A model generated the notes under the pieces. That model was not told the origin of the DNA. It searched no databases and was given only the letters and a program-made list of their open reading frames with translations. A stretch of 64,000 bases of DNA from Alphaproteobacteria bacterium (lineage in GTDB: Bacteria > Pseudomonadota > Alphaproteobacteria > Micavibrionales > UBA2020), in the NCBI GenBank assembly GCA_025934695.1, contig JAICWS010000001.1, positions 649,301 through 713,300 on the forward strand. The letters are read 5' to 3'. Positions within the stretch are counted from its first letter, which is position 1; each line of letters starts with the position of its first letter. The position numbers and the translations under genes are program-made. Shown in pieces: positions 41,360 to 50,115 of the stretch.

Positions 41360-42235
41360 TTAGCTCTGTTTCGGCGGCTTTGGTGTTGCTGCGGGTTGCG
41401 CTACCGGCTGCGACGCGGGCTTAGGCGCGGGCAGGATGCGCGCGGTTGCGGTCTCTGCGATGGTGTCCTGCACCGCCTTCGACAGGTCGACTTCCGTGCC
41501 CTGCCAGTAGGCGGGGCCGTCGACGAGATGATGCTTCACCTTGCCGGGGAAATCTTTCGCCAGCTGTTCGGACAGGAATTCCGCGCTGGTGTCGGGCCGC
41601 GCGAAGGTGATGAAATCGACGGTCGCGCGATAGCGGCCTTTCAGCAGCTTTTCCATCTGCGCCTTCGCCGCCGGATAATCGGCGAAATCGCCGTCGCCGA
41701 TGACGATGAAATGCGTGGGCTTGCCGTTCGCCTGGTTCAGCGCGGCGGCCTTGATCATCTCGTCGACGGCCGGTTTGAAATCCGCCGAGGCGCCCTTCTT
41801 CTCGAAGCCTTCGCGCACTTTCGGGTCAAGAATGTCATCCGTCACATGACGCACCTCATCCATGCTGCCCCAGAGCGCGATGCCGGCGTGAGCGCCTTCC
41901 TTCAATACCGCGGCGCCGTCGAGCGCGGCATAGAAGGGTTTTTGCGTGATGCTGCCGGTATGGTCGATAAAGACGAAAAATTCATGGGCCTTCTTTTCGT
42001 GCGCGAGCAGCCCTTTGAGGTAAGCGGCCTGCACGGAAATGCGGTCGCGGTAGCGCGCGGCCTGGTGCGCATCCTCGCGCGCCTTCGCCTCTTCCAGCGC
42101 CTTCGCGGCCTGGCCCAAAGCATCGGCCTTGCGGCGATTGTCGTTCGCCGCCTCGGTAAATTCATGCTGGAGCTTTTTCACGGCCTCAAGGGCCTGCGAC
42201 ACATCGGGCCTGCCGCCCTTCGGGGTAAATTCCAT
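41360..42235 (-). CDS. VWA-like domain protein with coiled-coil N-terminus
   Basis: 291 aa from the ATG at 42235; the longer frame would overlap the tRNA. Residues 10-95 are Lys/Glu/Ala-rich and helical. From ~105 a VWA-like fold starts: HEFFVFIDHTGSITQKPFYAALDGA with the MIDAS-type D-x-T-x-S, IALWGS, and THFIVIGDGDFADYP, ending in a Pro/Ala tail. VWA proteins mediate metal-dependent protein contacts. It lies 24 bases downstream of the tRNA-Pro gene and upstream of a GNAT gene. Confidence 0.65.
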   Translation of the reverse strand: MEFTPKGGRPDVSQALEAVKKLQHEFTEAANDNRRKADALGQAAKALEEAKAREDAHQAARYRDRISVQAAYLKGLLAHEKKAHEFFVFIDHTGSITQKPFYAALDGAAVLKEGAHAGIALWGSMDEVRHVTDDILDPKVREGFEKKGASADFKPAVDEMIKAAALNQANGKPTHFIVIGDGDFADYPAAKAQMEKLLKGRYRATVDFITFARPDTSAEFLSEQLAKDFPGKVKHHLVDGPAYWQGTEVDLSKAVQDTIAETATARILPAPKPASQPVAQPAATPKPPKQS

Positions 42236-42259
42236 CGCCGCCGCCGTCCAAAAAAGAAA

Positions 42260-42336
42260 TGGTCGGACTGAGAGGATTTGAACCTCCGACCCCTTGCACC
42301 CCATGCAAGTGCGCTACCAGGCTGCGCTACAGTCCG
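42260..42336 (-). tRNA. tRNA-Pro (anticodon GGG)
   Basis: Minus strand, 77 nt with CCA encoded. Acceptor CGGACTG (42336-42330) pairs with CAGTCCG; the D-arm carries GCGC...GCGC; the anticodon stem CTTGC/GCAAG surrounds loop ATGGGGT with anticodon GGG; the T-arm has GGAGGTTCAAATCC. The cloverleaf is complete. A leading C and discriminator A match tRNA-Pro. Confidence 0.95.
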
Positions 42337-42430
42337 ACACTTTGGTTGGGGGACTATATCAAAGTACCCATAACAAAGTAAAGCGCTGATCGGGGTTATC
42401 GAGCGTAAAAACCGGAAATCCCGTTCAATA

Positions 42431-42805
42431 TCAGGCCCGAGTTCCGCTTTTTTGCGCGGTTTCCGGTGCACCTTCGTGCCCGGGATCGTTGGCCACGGCC
42501 AGCAGGCGGAAGGCCGCCTCGCCCGGCAGCGGCCCGTGTGTGGTTTTGGCGGCGCTGCGCCACTGCGCGATTTCCTCGCGCAGGTCGACGAGCTTGACGA
42601 TCATGAAGCCGGAGATCCCGGCGGCGAAAGCGCCGATGCACAGCACGGCCAGCAGACTGCCGAAACTGAAGGGCAGCAGGACGAAACCAAAAACGCCCAT
42701 CGCCACGAAGGGCAGCGCGAGGATCGGGCCGATCATCTCGCGCTTGGGCCGCGGCATCCCGTCATAGATTTTCTTCAGCCGGAGGAATTCTTCCTGGTAC
42801 ATCAT
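42431..42805 (-). CDS. Two-helix membrane protein of unknown function
   Basis: 124 aa from the ATG pair at 42805 (AGGTG upstream). A helical N-terminus (QEEFLRLKKIYDGMPRPKRE), then two membrane helices at about residues 28-45 and 48-68, a soluble C-terminal half of about 50 residues with charged helices, and a mixed tail. No family recognised. It is upstream of the tRNA-Pro gene on the same strand, and divergent from the three small paralogues. Confidence 0.6.
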   Translation of the reverse strand: MMYQEEFLRLKKIYDGMPRPKREMIGPILALPFVAMGVFGFVLLPFSFGSLLAVLCIGAFAAGISGFMIVKLVDLREEIAQWRSAAKTTHGPLPGEAAFRLLAVANDPGHEGAPETAQKSGTRA

Positions 42806-42995
42806 GGCGCACCTGTTCTGTTGCTTGCACTGGTTGAATATGGTAATTCGGTTCCAGTTGCGAGTCAATCTCAATATCACCGGTCTATGATAGCGCCAAA
42901 CAGGGTCTTTTGACCATTCCCTGCAAACATTTAACATAATATTGACCTGATGGCCAGCTTATGATAGTCTTGCCTTTGTTTTTGAAAGCGCCCCG

Positions 42996-43199
42996 ATGAG
43001 CAAGAAACCGAAGAAGAAAACCACCCTCAGCCTCGACTTCCGCCGCCTATCCGGCGAAGACGCGCGCTCGATGTCGGAGAATACGGTCGGCAACATCGAA
43101 CCCGACGCTACGCCAGCGAGCGCACCTACGCTCCCGGCCGCGGAGCCGGAACAACCCAAAGAGCCTTTTCAGGGGATGTATTATCCCCTTGGCCGGTGA
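42996..43199 (+). CDS. Small paralogue 1 with N-terminal LxLDFRRLSG motif
   Basis: 67 aa. Lys-rich N-terminus, then TTLSLDFRRLSGEDARSMSENTVG, NIEPDA, and an Ala/Pro/Glu-rich tail ending YYPLGR. The first 35 residues align with the N-termini of the next two genes (consensus K-x-I-x-L-N-F-x-R-M-S-G-x-x-x-S-A-M-A-x-x-T). The remainder is low complexity and probably disordered. The gene starts the cluster, and its stop overlaps the next start. Unknown family; see findings. Confidence 0.55.
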   Translation: MSKKPKKKTTLSLDFRRLSGEDARSMSENTVGNIEPDATPASAPTLPAAEPEQPKEPFQGMYYPLGR

Positions 43200-43462
43200 T
43201 GATGGAAGCAAGCGACCGCAAAACGATCAACCTCAATTTCGGCCGCATGTCGGACAAGACCGTCTCCGCTATGGCGGCGCAGACGCTGAGCCCCGATGTC
43301 GCGCTCGAATCTGCATCTCCGCCCTCTTCCGCCGACGCCCCGGATAAGGAAAGCCTATCCTCCCCCTTCAATCAGGCGGCCAGCGCGCAGACAGACAATG
43401 AGACGCTGCGGAGCAGGATCAGAAGAATAGCGGACGAGCTGAAGGACGCTTATGCGATCTGA
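43199..43462 (+). CDS. Small paralogue 2 with KTINLNFGRMSD motif
   Basis: 87 aa. RKTINLNFGRMSDKTVSAMAAQTLSP at the N-terminus, then a Ser/Ala/Asp/Pro-rich middle and a C-terminal helix (ETLRSRIRRIADELKDAYAI). The start at 43199 overlaps the stop of paralogue 1 (TGATG), so the genes are coupled; a second ATG lies at 43202. No signal peptide or membrane helix. Confidence 0.6.
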   Translation: MMEASDRKTINLNFGRMSDKTVSAMAAQTLSPDVALESASPPSSADAPDKESLSSPFNQAASAQTDNETLRSRIRRIADELKDAYAI

Positions 43463-43491
43463 TAAATTCGATAATGGCACAAGGTGAACCG

Positions 43492-43890
43492 ATGACAACA
43501 TATGCCGGCAACGCCGCTCCCCGAAAAATCAACCTGAACTTCCGACGCATGTCTGGCCAGCAGGTCAGCGCGATTGCCGCCGGCACAATGGAAAGCGCGA
43601 ATGTCCCTTCGGTCATCGAGCTGCCCGTGGAGGAAACGCCCGCACCCGGTTTCAACACCGCCGCCGCTCCAAAGCCGCAAACGCTCCAGCAGGCGATCGA
43701 CGATCTTGTCGCCTATAACGAAGCCTTGCGCATCGCCAGCCACATAGCGAGCCGGGGCGTTGCGGACGTCAGGCAAGCCACGGATGAATTGAAACAGGCC
43801 GCGGATAAACTCCAGCAATCCATTCCGGCAGCGGACGCAGAACAGCATCCGTCGCTGTGGCGGCGACTGAAAGGCCGCGTTTTCTCTTAA
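43492..43890 (+). CDS. Small paralogue 3 with RKINLNFRRMSG motif and helical C-terminus
   Basis: 132 aa from the ATG at 43492 (AAGGTG six bases upstream). The N-terminal motif RKINLNFRRMSGQQVSAIAAGTM matches the two preceding genes. A Pro/Ala linker follows, then a helix-rich C-terminus (LQQAIDDLVAYNEALRIAS, VRQATDELKQAADKLQQS) and a basic end. Probably a docking-type short motif joined to variable tails. Function unknown. Confidence 0.6.
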   Translation: MTTYAGNAAPRKINLNFRRMSGQQVSAIAAGTMESANVPSVIELPVEETPAPGFNTAAAPKPQTLQQAIDDLVAYNEALRIASHIASRGVADVRQATDELKQAADKLQQSIPAADAEQHPSLWRRLKGRVFS

Positions 43891-43899
43891 GGTATCGGT

Positions 43900-44409
43900 T
43901 TAAGGAATGGCGCCAGGGCCGACGACGGCCTTGACCTTGTCCGTATTCAGCGGGCGTTCGCGCCCTTTGCCCTGCGCCGCTTTGCGCTCGATCGAAAAGC
44001 CGTTGCCGCGCCACAGGTTATCGCAGACGTCGCGATAGACGCGGATGGCGAGGCCGGCCGCCTGCTTGTCGAACGACAAGTTGAAGGTCTTGCGGATATG
44101 GGCAAGCTTTTCGGCATCGCGTTGCGACAGATTAACCTCGAGATGGCCGGTCAGGTAATCGGTGCGGTCTTTATCGCGCGCGTATTTCTGCGCCAGGGCT
44201 TCGTCGAGGAAGACATCGGGCCCATGCCAGGCGCTGCCGACGTTGATGACCCCACCGGCCTGGATTTCGCGCGCCAGCGGGCTGAGGAAATCGACCGCCT
44301 TGGACAAGACGGCTTTCACCCGGCGGTTGGGCCGCGCGCCGGCCTTGATGTTGAATTGTTCGGAAAGCTTCAGCGCCTTCGCAAAATCGCCTTTACGCAG
44401 TGTCGTCAT
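43900..44409 (-). CDS. Unrecognised 169-aa soluble protein
   Basis: Starts at the ATG at 44409 (AGGTAGGA just upstream). Basic protein without signal: LRKGDFAKALKLSEQFNIKAGARPN, then a middle with VDFLSPLAREIQAGGVIN and DYLTGHLEVNLSQRDAEKLAHIRKTF, ending in a Lys/Arg-rich tail. Small hydrophobic helices in the first half and a possible alpha/beta fold in the second. No family recognised. It is convergent with small paralogue 3 (nine-base gap) and shares no strand with it. Confidence 0.6.
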   Translation of the reverse strand: MTTLRKGDFAKALKLSEQFNIKAGARPNRRVKAVLSKAVDFLSPLAREIQAGGVINVGSAWHGPDVFLDEALAQKYARDKDRTDYLTGHLEVNLSQRDAEKLAHIRKTFNLSFDKQAAGLAIRVYRDVCDNLWRGNGFSIERKAAQGKGRERPLNTDKVKAVVGPGAIP

Positions 44410-44529
44410 GTTCCTACCTCGAAGCCATTGTGATAGCAGGAAATGCAGAATATGGCAATATGCCCAACGTTCCACAAAAAAGGCAATTAACCCATGCCGG
44501 CGAAAGCCGGGATGGTTTTAGAAGCGATG

Positions 44530-44568
44530 AAAAAACCAAAGCCGGCAGGGTTGCTGCCGGCTTTGGTT
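44530..44568 (-). terminator. Intrinsic terminator of the merR gene
   Basis: AACCAAAGCCGGCAG (44534-44548) and its complement (44554-44568) form a 15-bp stem; the minus strand then has a T-run (44533-44530). It follows the merR stop at 44585 by 16 bases. Confidence 0.85.
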
Positions 44569-44584
44569 GAGAATTCGGTGAATA

Positions 44585-45055
44585 TTAGCCGATCAGCTTC
44601 CGCATGGACTTGAGTTCGTCCAGCATCGACTTGAGCTCGTCCTTGTTCTTGTGGACGGCTTTCGCGATCGGCGAGGCCTCTTCGCCCACGCGCGCGTTCA
44701 GGTTGCCGCGGCTGGCGGACAGGAGCTTCTGCACGCCCTTGATCGTATAACCTTCCTGGTAAAGAAGGTGGTGGATGTTCTTGAGAAGCTCCACATCTTC
44801 CGGGCGGTAATAGCGGCGGCCGCCGCCGCGCTTGAGCGGCTTCACTTGCGTGAACTTGGTCTCCCAGAAGCGCAGGACGTGCTGTTCGACGTTCAGGTCG
44901 TCAGCCACTTCCGAAATGGTACGGAAAGCGCCCGCCGACTTCTGCGGCGAGACCTTTTGCTTCATCGGACGGCGGTTGGGCAGTTTCTGAGTCGCCTGGT
45001 CCGGGGCTAATTCAGGTTGCAGTTCGGGCTTCAGTGAAGATTGGTTAGCAGTCAT
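44585..45055 (-). CDS. MerR-family transcriptional regulator
   Basis: 156 aa. A disordered N-terminal extension of about 40 residues precedes the winged-helix: [25 protein letters not shown] and [35 protein letters not shown]-terminal coiled-coil helix without the cysteine motif of metal sensors. A MerR gene directly after ihfA is usual in alphaproteobacteria, and its regulatory target is unknown. Confidence 0.9.
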   Translation of the reverse strand: MTANQSSLKPELQPELAPDQATQKLPNRRPMKQKVSPQKSAGAFRTISEVADDLNVEQHVLRFWETKFTQVKPLKRGGGRRYYRPEDVELLKNIHHLLYQEGYTIKGVQKLLSASRGNLNARVGEEASPIAKAVHKNKDELKSMLDELKSMRKLIG

Positions 45056-45097
45056 AAAAGGAGATTCCTAAGGGATACTGTTGCTTCGATAACAGAA

Positions 45098-45403
45098 TTA
45101 CTCGGCGGTCTCTTTATTGATGCGCTCTTTGAGAACGTTCGACGCGCGGAAGGTCAGCACGCGGCGCGGCAGGATTGGCACTTCTTCCCCGGTCTTGGGG
45201 TTGCGGCCAATGCGCTGGCGCTTGCTGCGCACCTGGAAGGTGCCGAAGGACGAGATTTTGACCATCTCGCCGCGCTCCAGCGCCTTGCAGACTTCCTCGA
45301 GGACGGTTTCGACGAGATCGGCAGACTCGTTCCTCGACAGGCCAACCTGTTCGTACACAGCCTGGCTGAGATCTGCGCGGGTAATCGTTTGGCTATTGCT
45401 CAT
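45098..45403 (-). CDS. ihfA: Integration host factor subunit alpha
   Basis: 101 aa. HU/IHF fold: [29 protein letters not shown], then [15 protein letters not shown] and [25 protein letters not shown], with the DNA-bending Pro in the arm. Heterodimer partner of IHF-beta; bends DNA at promoters and recombination sites. Placed between fabH and merR. Confidence 0.95.
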   Translation of the reverse strand: MSNSQTITRADLSQAVYEQVGLSRNESADLVETVLEEVCKALERGEMVKISSFGTFQVRSKRQRIGRNPKTGEEVPILPRRVLTFRASNVLKERINKETAE

Positions 45404-45557
45404 AATATGACACCTTCAAAAATGTCCGTTGAGTCATACGCTATCGATTCACGATTTATTAGTCAATACAAGGATTTGAATCAAAATTTTACAGTGGATA
45501 ACCGCGCCAAAAAGAATCGCGGATTCCCTCGATTTGGGCCGAGTCGCAAGGGGTATT

Positions 45558-46535
45558 TTACCAGCGCGCGAGAGCCGCGCCCCAAGTGAGTCCGCCGCCC
45601 ATCGCTTCCATGAGAATCAGGTCGCCGCGCTGGATTCGGCCATCATTCACGGCCACCGAGAGCGCGAGCGGAATGGAGGCGGCCGAGGTGTTCCCGTGCT
45701 GCGCCACCGTCACAACCACGTTGTCGGGCGAGAGATTGAGCTTCTCCGCCGTGGCGTCGATGATGCGCTTGTTTGCCTGGTGCGGGACGAGCCATTTGAT
45801 CTCGGACGGGTCGACGTCGTTGGCGCGCATGGCTTCCATAATCGCCTCACTCATGCGGGTGACGGCATGGCGGAAGACTTCCTTCCCGTTCATGCGCACA
45901 TGGCCTACGGTTTTGGTCGAAGAAGGCCCGCCATCCACATAGAGAAGCGAGCGAAGTTCGCCTTGCGAGTGAAGATGCGTCGAGAGAATGCCGCGGTCGT
46001 CCTTCGTGCCCTTGCCGTTGTCATTCGCTTCAAGCACGACTGCGCCGGCGCCGTCGCCGAACAGCACGCAGGTGGTGCGGTCTTTCCAGTCGATAAGCGA
46101 GGTGAAATGTTCCGCGCCGATGACGAGCGCACGCTTCACCTGCCCCGCCTTGATGAAATTGTCGGCGGTGGCGAGCGCATAGATGAAACCCGAACATACC
46201 GCCTGAATGTCGAAGGCGAAGCCCTTGTCATGCATGCCGATATTCGACTGCACCGTCGCGGCCGTCGCAGGGAAAGTATTGTCGGGCGTCGTGGTGGCGA
46301 GGAAGATCGCGTCGATGTCCTGCGCCGTCACGCCCGCCATCTTCATCGCGGCCTGCGCGGCGAAGGTCGCCATGTCGGAGGTCTTCTCGCCCTCGCCCGC
46401 GATGTGGCGCTGCTGTATGCCCGTGCGCTGCAGGATCCACTCGTCCGATGTATCAACCATCGTCGCGAGTTCCTTGTTCGTGAGGACTTTTTTCGGCAGG
46501 TACGAGCCGCAGCCGGTGATGACGGAACGGCGCAT
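45558..46535 (-). CDS. fabH: 3-oxoacyl-ACP synthase III (FabH)
   Basis: 325 aa starting with [13 protein letters not shown] at the ATG at 46535; the longer track frame overlaps plsX. Catalytic triad visible: Cys in [10 protein letters not shown], His in VPHQANKRI, Asn in [10 protein letters not shown]. Condenses acetyl-CoA with malonyl-ACP to start fatty acid synthesis. Its start overlaps the plsX stop by one base (TGATG). Downstream ihfA follows after 154 bases. Confidence 0.95.
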   Translation of the reverse strand: MRRSVITGCGSYLPKKVLTNKELATMVDTSDEWILQRTGIQQRHIAGEGEKTSDMATFAAQAAMKMAGVTAQDIDAIFLATTTPDNTFPATAATVQSNIGMHDKGFAFDIQAVCSGFIYALATADNFIKAGQVKRALVIGAEHFTSLIDWKDRTTCVLFGDGAGAVVLEANDNGKGTKDDRGILSTHLHSQGELRSLLYVDGGPSSTKTVGHVRMNGKEVFRHAVTRMSEAIMEAMRANDVDPSEIKWLVPHQANKRIIDATAEKLNLSPDNVVVTVAQHGNTSAASIPLALSVAVNDGRIQRGDLILMEAMGGGLTWGAALARW

Positions 46536-47623
46536 CAGGCGGCTCCTTCGGGCTGGGGTTCCGGCTGGCCCTCGAAGCCGAGGCGGCGCAGCTCGGTTTC
46601 CACCTTGTCGGTGAAGCGCCCGACGGCAAGGCCCGCGGCCACGCCGATCGCGTTCGCGAAGCCGATGCCATCGGTGCCGCCGTGGCTCTTGATGCAAAGC
46701 CCTTTGAGGCCGAGCAGGCTCGCGCCGTTATAGTACCGCGGATCAATGCGTTTGGAGAATTTCTTCAAGGCGAAATAAATAATGGCGAGACCCGGCAGGC
46801 TGGGCAGGCAGAAGAGCAATCCCAGCTTGACGAGCCAGGACGAGTTGAAGGCTTCCTTCATCATGTGCTTGATGAGCTTGGCCGTGCCTTCCATTGTTTT
46901 CAAAGTGACGTTGCCGGTGAAACCGTCCGTCACGATGACGTCGAAGTCGCCGGTCATGATCTCGTCGCCCTCGGCATAGCCGACATATTTGCCGGGCAGA
47001 TGCGCCTGCTGGAACACTTCGGAGGCCGCCTTGACGAGCTCATCGCCCTTCATGGCTTCCGAGCCGATGTTGAGCAGCGCGATGCGCGGCTCCGCCCGCT
47101 TGAAGACTTCACGCGAAAACACGCCGCCAAGCACCGCGAATTCCAAAAGGTTTTGTGAAGAGCATTCGGCGTTGGCGCCAAGGTCCATGAAAATCGTCCC
47201 ATGGTTCGGGACCTTCGTCGGCATGTAAGTCGCGATCGCCGGGCGGTGGATGCCGGGCATCACTTTCAGGCTGAATTTGGCCATGGCCATGAGCGCGCCG
47301 GTATTGCCGGCGGAGACGACGCAATCCGCCTCGCCCTTGGCGACGGCGTCGATGGCGAGACGCATGCTGGAGTTGCGGCCGGAGCGCAGGGCCTGCGCGG
47401 GCTTGTCGTGAGCCGTCACGCGGTCGGGCGTGTGGCGGAGCTCCATAACGCTGTCCAGTCCCTCATACTTCTTGATGAGGGGGCGCAGCTGGGCCTCGTC
47501 GCCGTAAATGATGAATTTTGCCTGCGGGTATTTTTCGCGCGCAAGGTGAGCGCCCTCGACGACGATCTGGGGGGCCTTATCCCCGCCCATACCGTCTAAG
47601 GATATGACCAGACCATTGCGCAA
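46535..47623 (-). CDS. plsX: Phosphate acyltransferase PlsX
   Basis: 362 aa. Starts at a TTG (no ATG close to the conserved N-terminus), reading [14 protein letters not shown]. Typical PlsX strings include [26 protein letters not shown] and [16 protein letters not shown]. Converts acyl-ACP to acyl-phosphate for phospholipid synthesis. A proline-rich tail of about 10 residues follows. Operon with rpmF upstream and fabH downstream. Confidence 0.95.
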   Translation of the reverse strand: MRNGLVISLDGMGGDKAPQIVVEGAHLAREKYPQAKFIIYGDEAQLRPLIKKYEGLDSVMELRHTPDRVTAHDKPAQALRSGRNSSMRLAIDAVAKGEADCVVSAGNTGALMAMAKFSLKVMPGIHRPAIATYMPTKVPNHGTIFMDLGANAECSSQNLLEFAVLGGVFSREVFKRAEPRIALLNIGSEAMKGDELVKAASEVFQQAHLPGKYVGYAEGDEIMTGDFDVIVTDGFTGNVTLKTMEGTAKLIKHMMKEAFNSSWLVKLGLLFCLPSLPGLAIIYFALKKFSKRIDPRYYNGASLLGLKGLCIKSHGGTDGIGFANAIGVAAGLAVGRFTDKVETELRRLGFEGQPEPQPEGAA

Positions 47624-47672
47624 AGCGATGATACCCGGGAAAGTTTTTTAAGGAAGGAGAAGTCCGACGCGC

Positions 47673-47849
47673 TTAATCAACGTCGATGACTTGCTGGCCT
47701 TTGTACATGCCGGTCTTGCGGTCGACATGGTGCGGACGCACCCACTCGCCCGTGTGCTTGTCTTCGACCACCGTCGGCGACTTCAGCGCGTGGTGAGAAC
47801 GGCGCATGTTGCGGCGCATTTTGGAGGTTTTCTTCTTTGGAACTGCCAT
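47673..47849 (-). CDS. rpmF: 50S ribosomal protein L32 (bL32)
   Basis: 58 aa, below most size cut-offs but unmistakable: [20 protein letters not shown], then a core with [20 protein letters not shown]. Cysteine-less type, common in alphaproteobacteria. It is 49 bases upstream of plsX; rpmF-plsX-fabH is the usual order. Its normal upstream partner yceD lies 4.3 kb away here, separated by foreign-looking genes. Confidence 0.95.
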   Translation of the reverse strand: MAVPKKKTSKMRRNMRRSHHALKSPTVVEDKHTGEWVRPHHVDRKTGMYKGQQVIDVD

Positions 47850-48042
47850 AGCTCGATACTCTTTCTCGTTTTTTAAAGCCCGTCACTCTCACCAAGGGGG
47901 CTTTATTACATAAACAAAGCAGTCCCTTAAGGCAAGAAAAATCGGTCTATCAATACCTGTTTTCGCCAGCTTTTCAATTAGAAACCATTGCGGGAAAGGC
48001 AAGTAATGGCTTTTAATTTACATAATTCAAAAGTATCCGCTG

Positions 48043-49221
48043 TTACGCGAGATCCGGCGTCGCCTGCCGCCGACCACCGTCGAGAACCTTGGCCCGCCCG
48101 CCGATCGCTTCGGATAATTCGGCATAGGCTGCGGCGGCCTGCTGGGCCTTGGTGGTTTTGTTATAGGGATCGTTGGAGTGAAGCTCGTTCCAGCCGGTGA
48201 CCAGTCGGCCCTCGTCCTTCGCGGCCAGGACCTTCGTCCAGAACTCTCCCATTTTTTGCGGATTGGGCCAGGCGTCCTGGAAGGCCTTCTTCAGGTCGCC
48301 CCACAGGATTTCCTGCGGATCCTCCGCGCCCAGCGCCTCGCGTGATTTCGTATTGCCTTTCAGCATATCCGCCACGAGCAGGCTCATGGTCCGGTGAAGC
48401 ATCAGGCGCTTGTCTTCCGACAGCACAAAGTCGGGTGCCTTCTGCCCGTCGGGCCAGAAGGATTTGTAATCGCGTTTAAAGGCTTCGTAACTTTCCACGT
48501 CATATTTTGAAGCGCCTTCGATGGACGGCTTGCGCTTGAGCACTTCCTCGACCATCTGGTCCCATTCCTGCCGCAGGTCGCTGTTGGGAGACGGTTCGAC
48601 CCGGATCGGGCTGCGGTATTTATAGAGGTTCCTTTCGCCCTTCAGGACTTCGAGCGCGCGCCGGGCGGCCTCGAGGCCGGAGTGAAGCTGCGACGCCGCC
48701 AGCCGGTCGACGATGACAGCGACGTCCGGTCCCGGCAGTTTCGGCAGGCGCCCGATATTGTCGATCCGGTCGTCCCAATAGCTATATCCGTCAGCCCACA
48801 TCTTCCAGTACAGCTTGCGGCTTTCCGCGTCGTTGGACTCGTAATGAATGCCGGGGATGATCTCGACGACGGCTTCACCCGTCTTCACCGCGCCCAAGGG
48901 CTGCAGCATCCAGGCGCTGTCGTTGGCGCGGACGGCGGTGCCGATAAGAAAGCCTTCATCGTCCGGTATGCCGCCCCATTCCTTCTCGATGCGCAGCATC
49001 ACGCCGTGGCGGTTGGAGAAGATAAGCACGCCTTCCTGGCTGGTCAGATACTGCGTGTCGTCCTGCGGCAGCGGTATCTGCATCTTTTCCAGCGTGTCGA
49101 GGATTTGGGTGACGGTGTCAGGCTTGAAACGCGCCTTCAGCGCCTTTTCGAAGGCTGATTTCTCTTCCTTCGCAGGCGCAGCGCTGTTGAACGACAATGA
49201 AGCTTCTTCCTGTTCCATCAT
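48043..49221 (-). CDS. Unrecognised 392-aa soluble protein
   Basis: I place the start at the ATG pair at 49221, since the candidate promoter at 49268-49299 lies upstream of it; the frame up to 49263 would begin almost at the predicted transcript start. No signal or membrane segment. The N-terminal third includes a beta-rich region (GVLIFSNRHGVMLRIEKEWGGIPDDEGFLIG, AVVEIIPGIHY); the rest is helical, rich in Lys/Glu/Trp. The C-terminus is disordered. No family recognised. It is the farthest gene of the block inserted between rpmF and yceD. Confidence 0.65.
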   Translation of the reverse strand: MMEQEEASLSFNSAAPAKEEKSAFEKALKARFKPDTVTQILDTLEKMQIPLPQDDTQYLTSQEGVLIFSNRHGVMLRIEKEWGGIPDDEGFLIGTAVRANDSAWMLQPLGAVKTGEAVVEIIPGIHYESNDAESRKLYWKMWADGYSYWDDRIDNIGRLPKLPGPDVAVIVDRLAASQLHSGLEAARRALEVLKGERNLYKYRSPIRVEPSPNSDLRQEWDQMVEEVLKRKPSIEGASKYDVESYEAFKRDYKSFWPDGQKAPDFVLSEDKRLMLHRTMSLLVADMLKGNTKSREALGAEDPQEILWGDLKKAFQDAWPNPQKMGEFWTKVLAAKDEGRLVTGWNELHSNDPYNKTTKAQQAAAAYAELSEAIGGRAKVLDGGRRQATPDLA

Positions 49222-49267
49222 ACCGTCTCGAAGTTCCGGCACATGCAAACGCATGTCCGGCATTTAG

Positions 49268-49299
49268 ACTATACGACAGGAATGTTAATATTATGTTAA
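49268..49299 (-). promoter_or_regulatory. Candidate CtrA-type promoter
   Basis: On the minus strand TTAA-N7-TTAA (49299-49285), 11 bases, then TATAGT (49273-49268). Same geometry as the plus-strand example at 29528-29559. Transcript start near 49261, consistent with a 40-base leader to 49221. Confidence 0.5.
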
Positions 49300-49306
49300 T
49301 TCAATA

Positions 49307-49335
49307 CCCTAACCCGGCTTCCGCCGGGGTTAGGG
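49307..49335. terminator. GC-rich hairpin between lipoprotein and 392-aa genes
   Basis: CCCTAACCCGGC and GCCGGGGTTAGGG with a short loop; one bulged base. It follows the lipoprotein gene by 17 bases on the minus strand but has no good T-run, so it may be a stabilising hairpin or a poor terminator. Confidence 0.4.
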
Positions 49336-49351
49336 TTATTTTGTTTCATTC

Positions 49352-50017
49352 CTACGCTGATGGCGGCGGCGAGGCCTGGGCCGGCGGCGGCTTTGCCACG
49401 GAACTGTCGGCCAGCGGGAAGTAAGGCTTCAGGATCGCCTCGAACTTCGCGATTTTCTGGGCGCGGTCGACGGGCGCCTGGTCGGCCGGCATCTCGCGCA
49501 GGGCAAAGTAATCCTCGACCATATGCGCCTGCTGCTCGATGTTCAGGGACTCGAACTTGAGATTGCCGTTGATATCGTAGGCATAGGCCTTGTCGTAGTT
49601 GAAGCCGCTCTTGATGAAAAGAATGATCCCGTCTTTCTCGACGTTCACCCCATGCTGGTGCTGCCAGACGTGTGTCATTTCATGGATGAGCATTTTGCGC
49701 TTGGCGGGGCTGGCTTCCGACAGGTCGCCCAGCTGCGCGTCCTTTTCGACGATATAGATGTCGCCGTTGGGCGTGATGGCCTCAAGGCCGGTATGGCTGA
49801 GGCGCAGAATGCCCGCGATTTTCGGCGCGCCGTTATAGACATGCACCTTGTTGTAATCGATGCTGTCTCCGAAGACAGAGCGCGCCATGTTGGTCTCACC
49901 TTGCGTCAGCGGACGGGGCGCAAGACCGCCGGCGCTTACGCAACCGCCCAGCATCAGGCTGCTGGCCGTGGCCGCGCTGTAAAAAATATGCTTCAGGCGG
50001 CGTGGTAGATTGCTCAT
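49352..50017 (-). CDS. Lipoprotein with HExxH zinc-peptidase motif, paralogue A
   Basis: 221 aa. Lipobox with LGGC at residues 23-26. HEMTHVWQ at residues 112-119 is an HExxH zinc motif; NIEQQAHMVEDYF (about 160-172) probably supplies a further ligand. The rest has short beta-segments (ARSVFGDSIDYNKVHVYNGAPKIAGI) and a Pro-rich C-terminus. Paralogue B (51441-52076) is about half identical by eye and keeps all these motifs. Periplasmic side, outer- or inner-membrane-anchored. Family not named; a small secreted metallopeptidase is likely. Confidence 0.7.
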   Translation of the reverse strand: MSNLPRRLKHIFYSAATASSLMLGGCVSAGGLAPRPLTQGETNMARSVFGDSIDYNKVHVYNGAPKIAGILRLSHTGLEAITPNGDIYIVEKDAQLGDLSEASPAKRKMLIHEMTHVWQHQHGVNVEKDGIILFIKSGFNYDKAYAYDINGNLKFESLNIEQQAHMVEDYFALREMPADQAPVDRAQKIAKFEAILKPYFPLADSSVAKPPPAQASPPPSA

Positions 50018-50115
50018 GCACTGGCCTTTTTTGCGTTCGAAAATGTGGATGCAGAAACGCTATCACAGCGCGAGGCATAAGGAAATACACGTAAAAGTTT
50101 TCAGAATGCGGGGCT

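Noticed and set aside
42260-42304. Protein start at 42304 extending the VWA gene upstream
   Set aside because: It would read through the tRNA-Pro gene; the ATG at 42235 after the tRNA fits.
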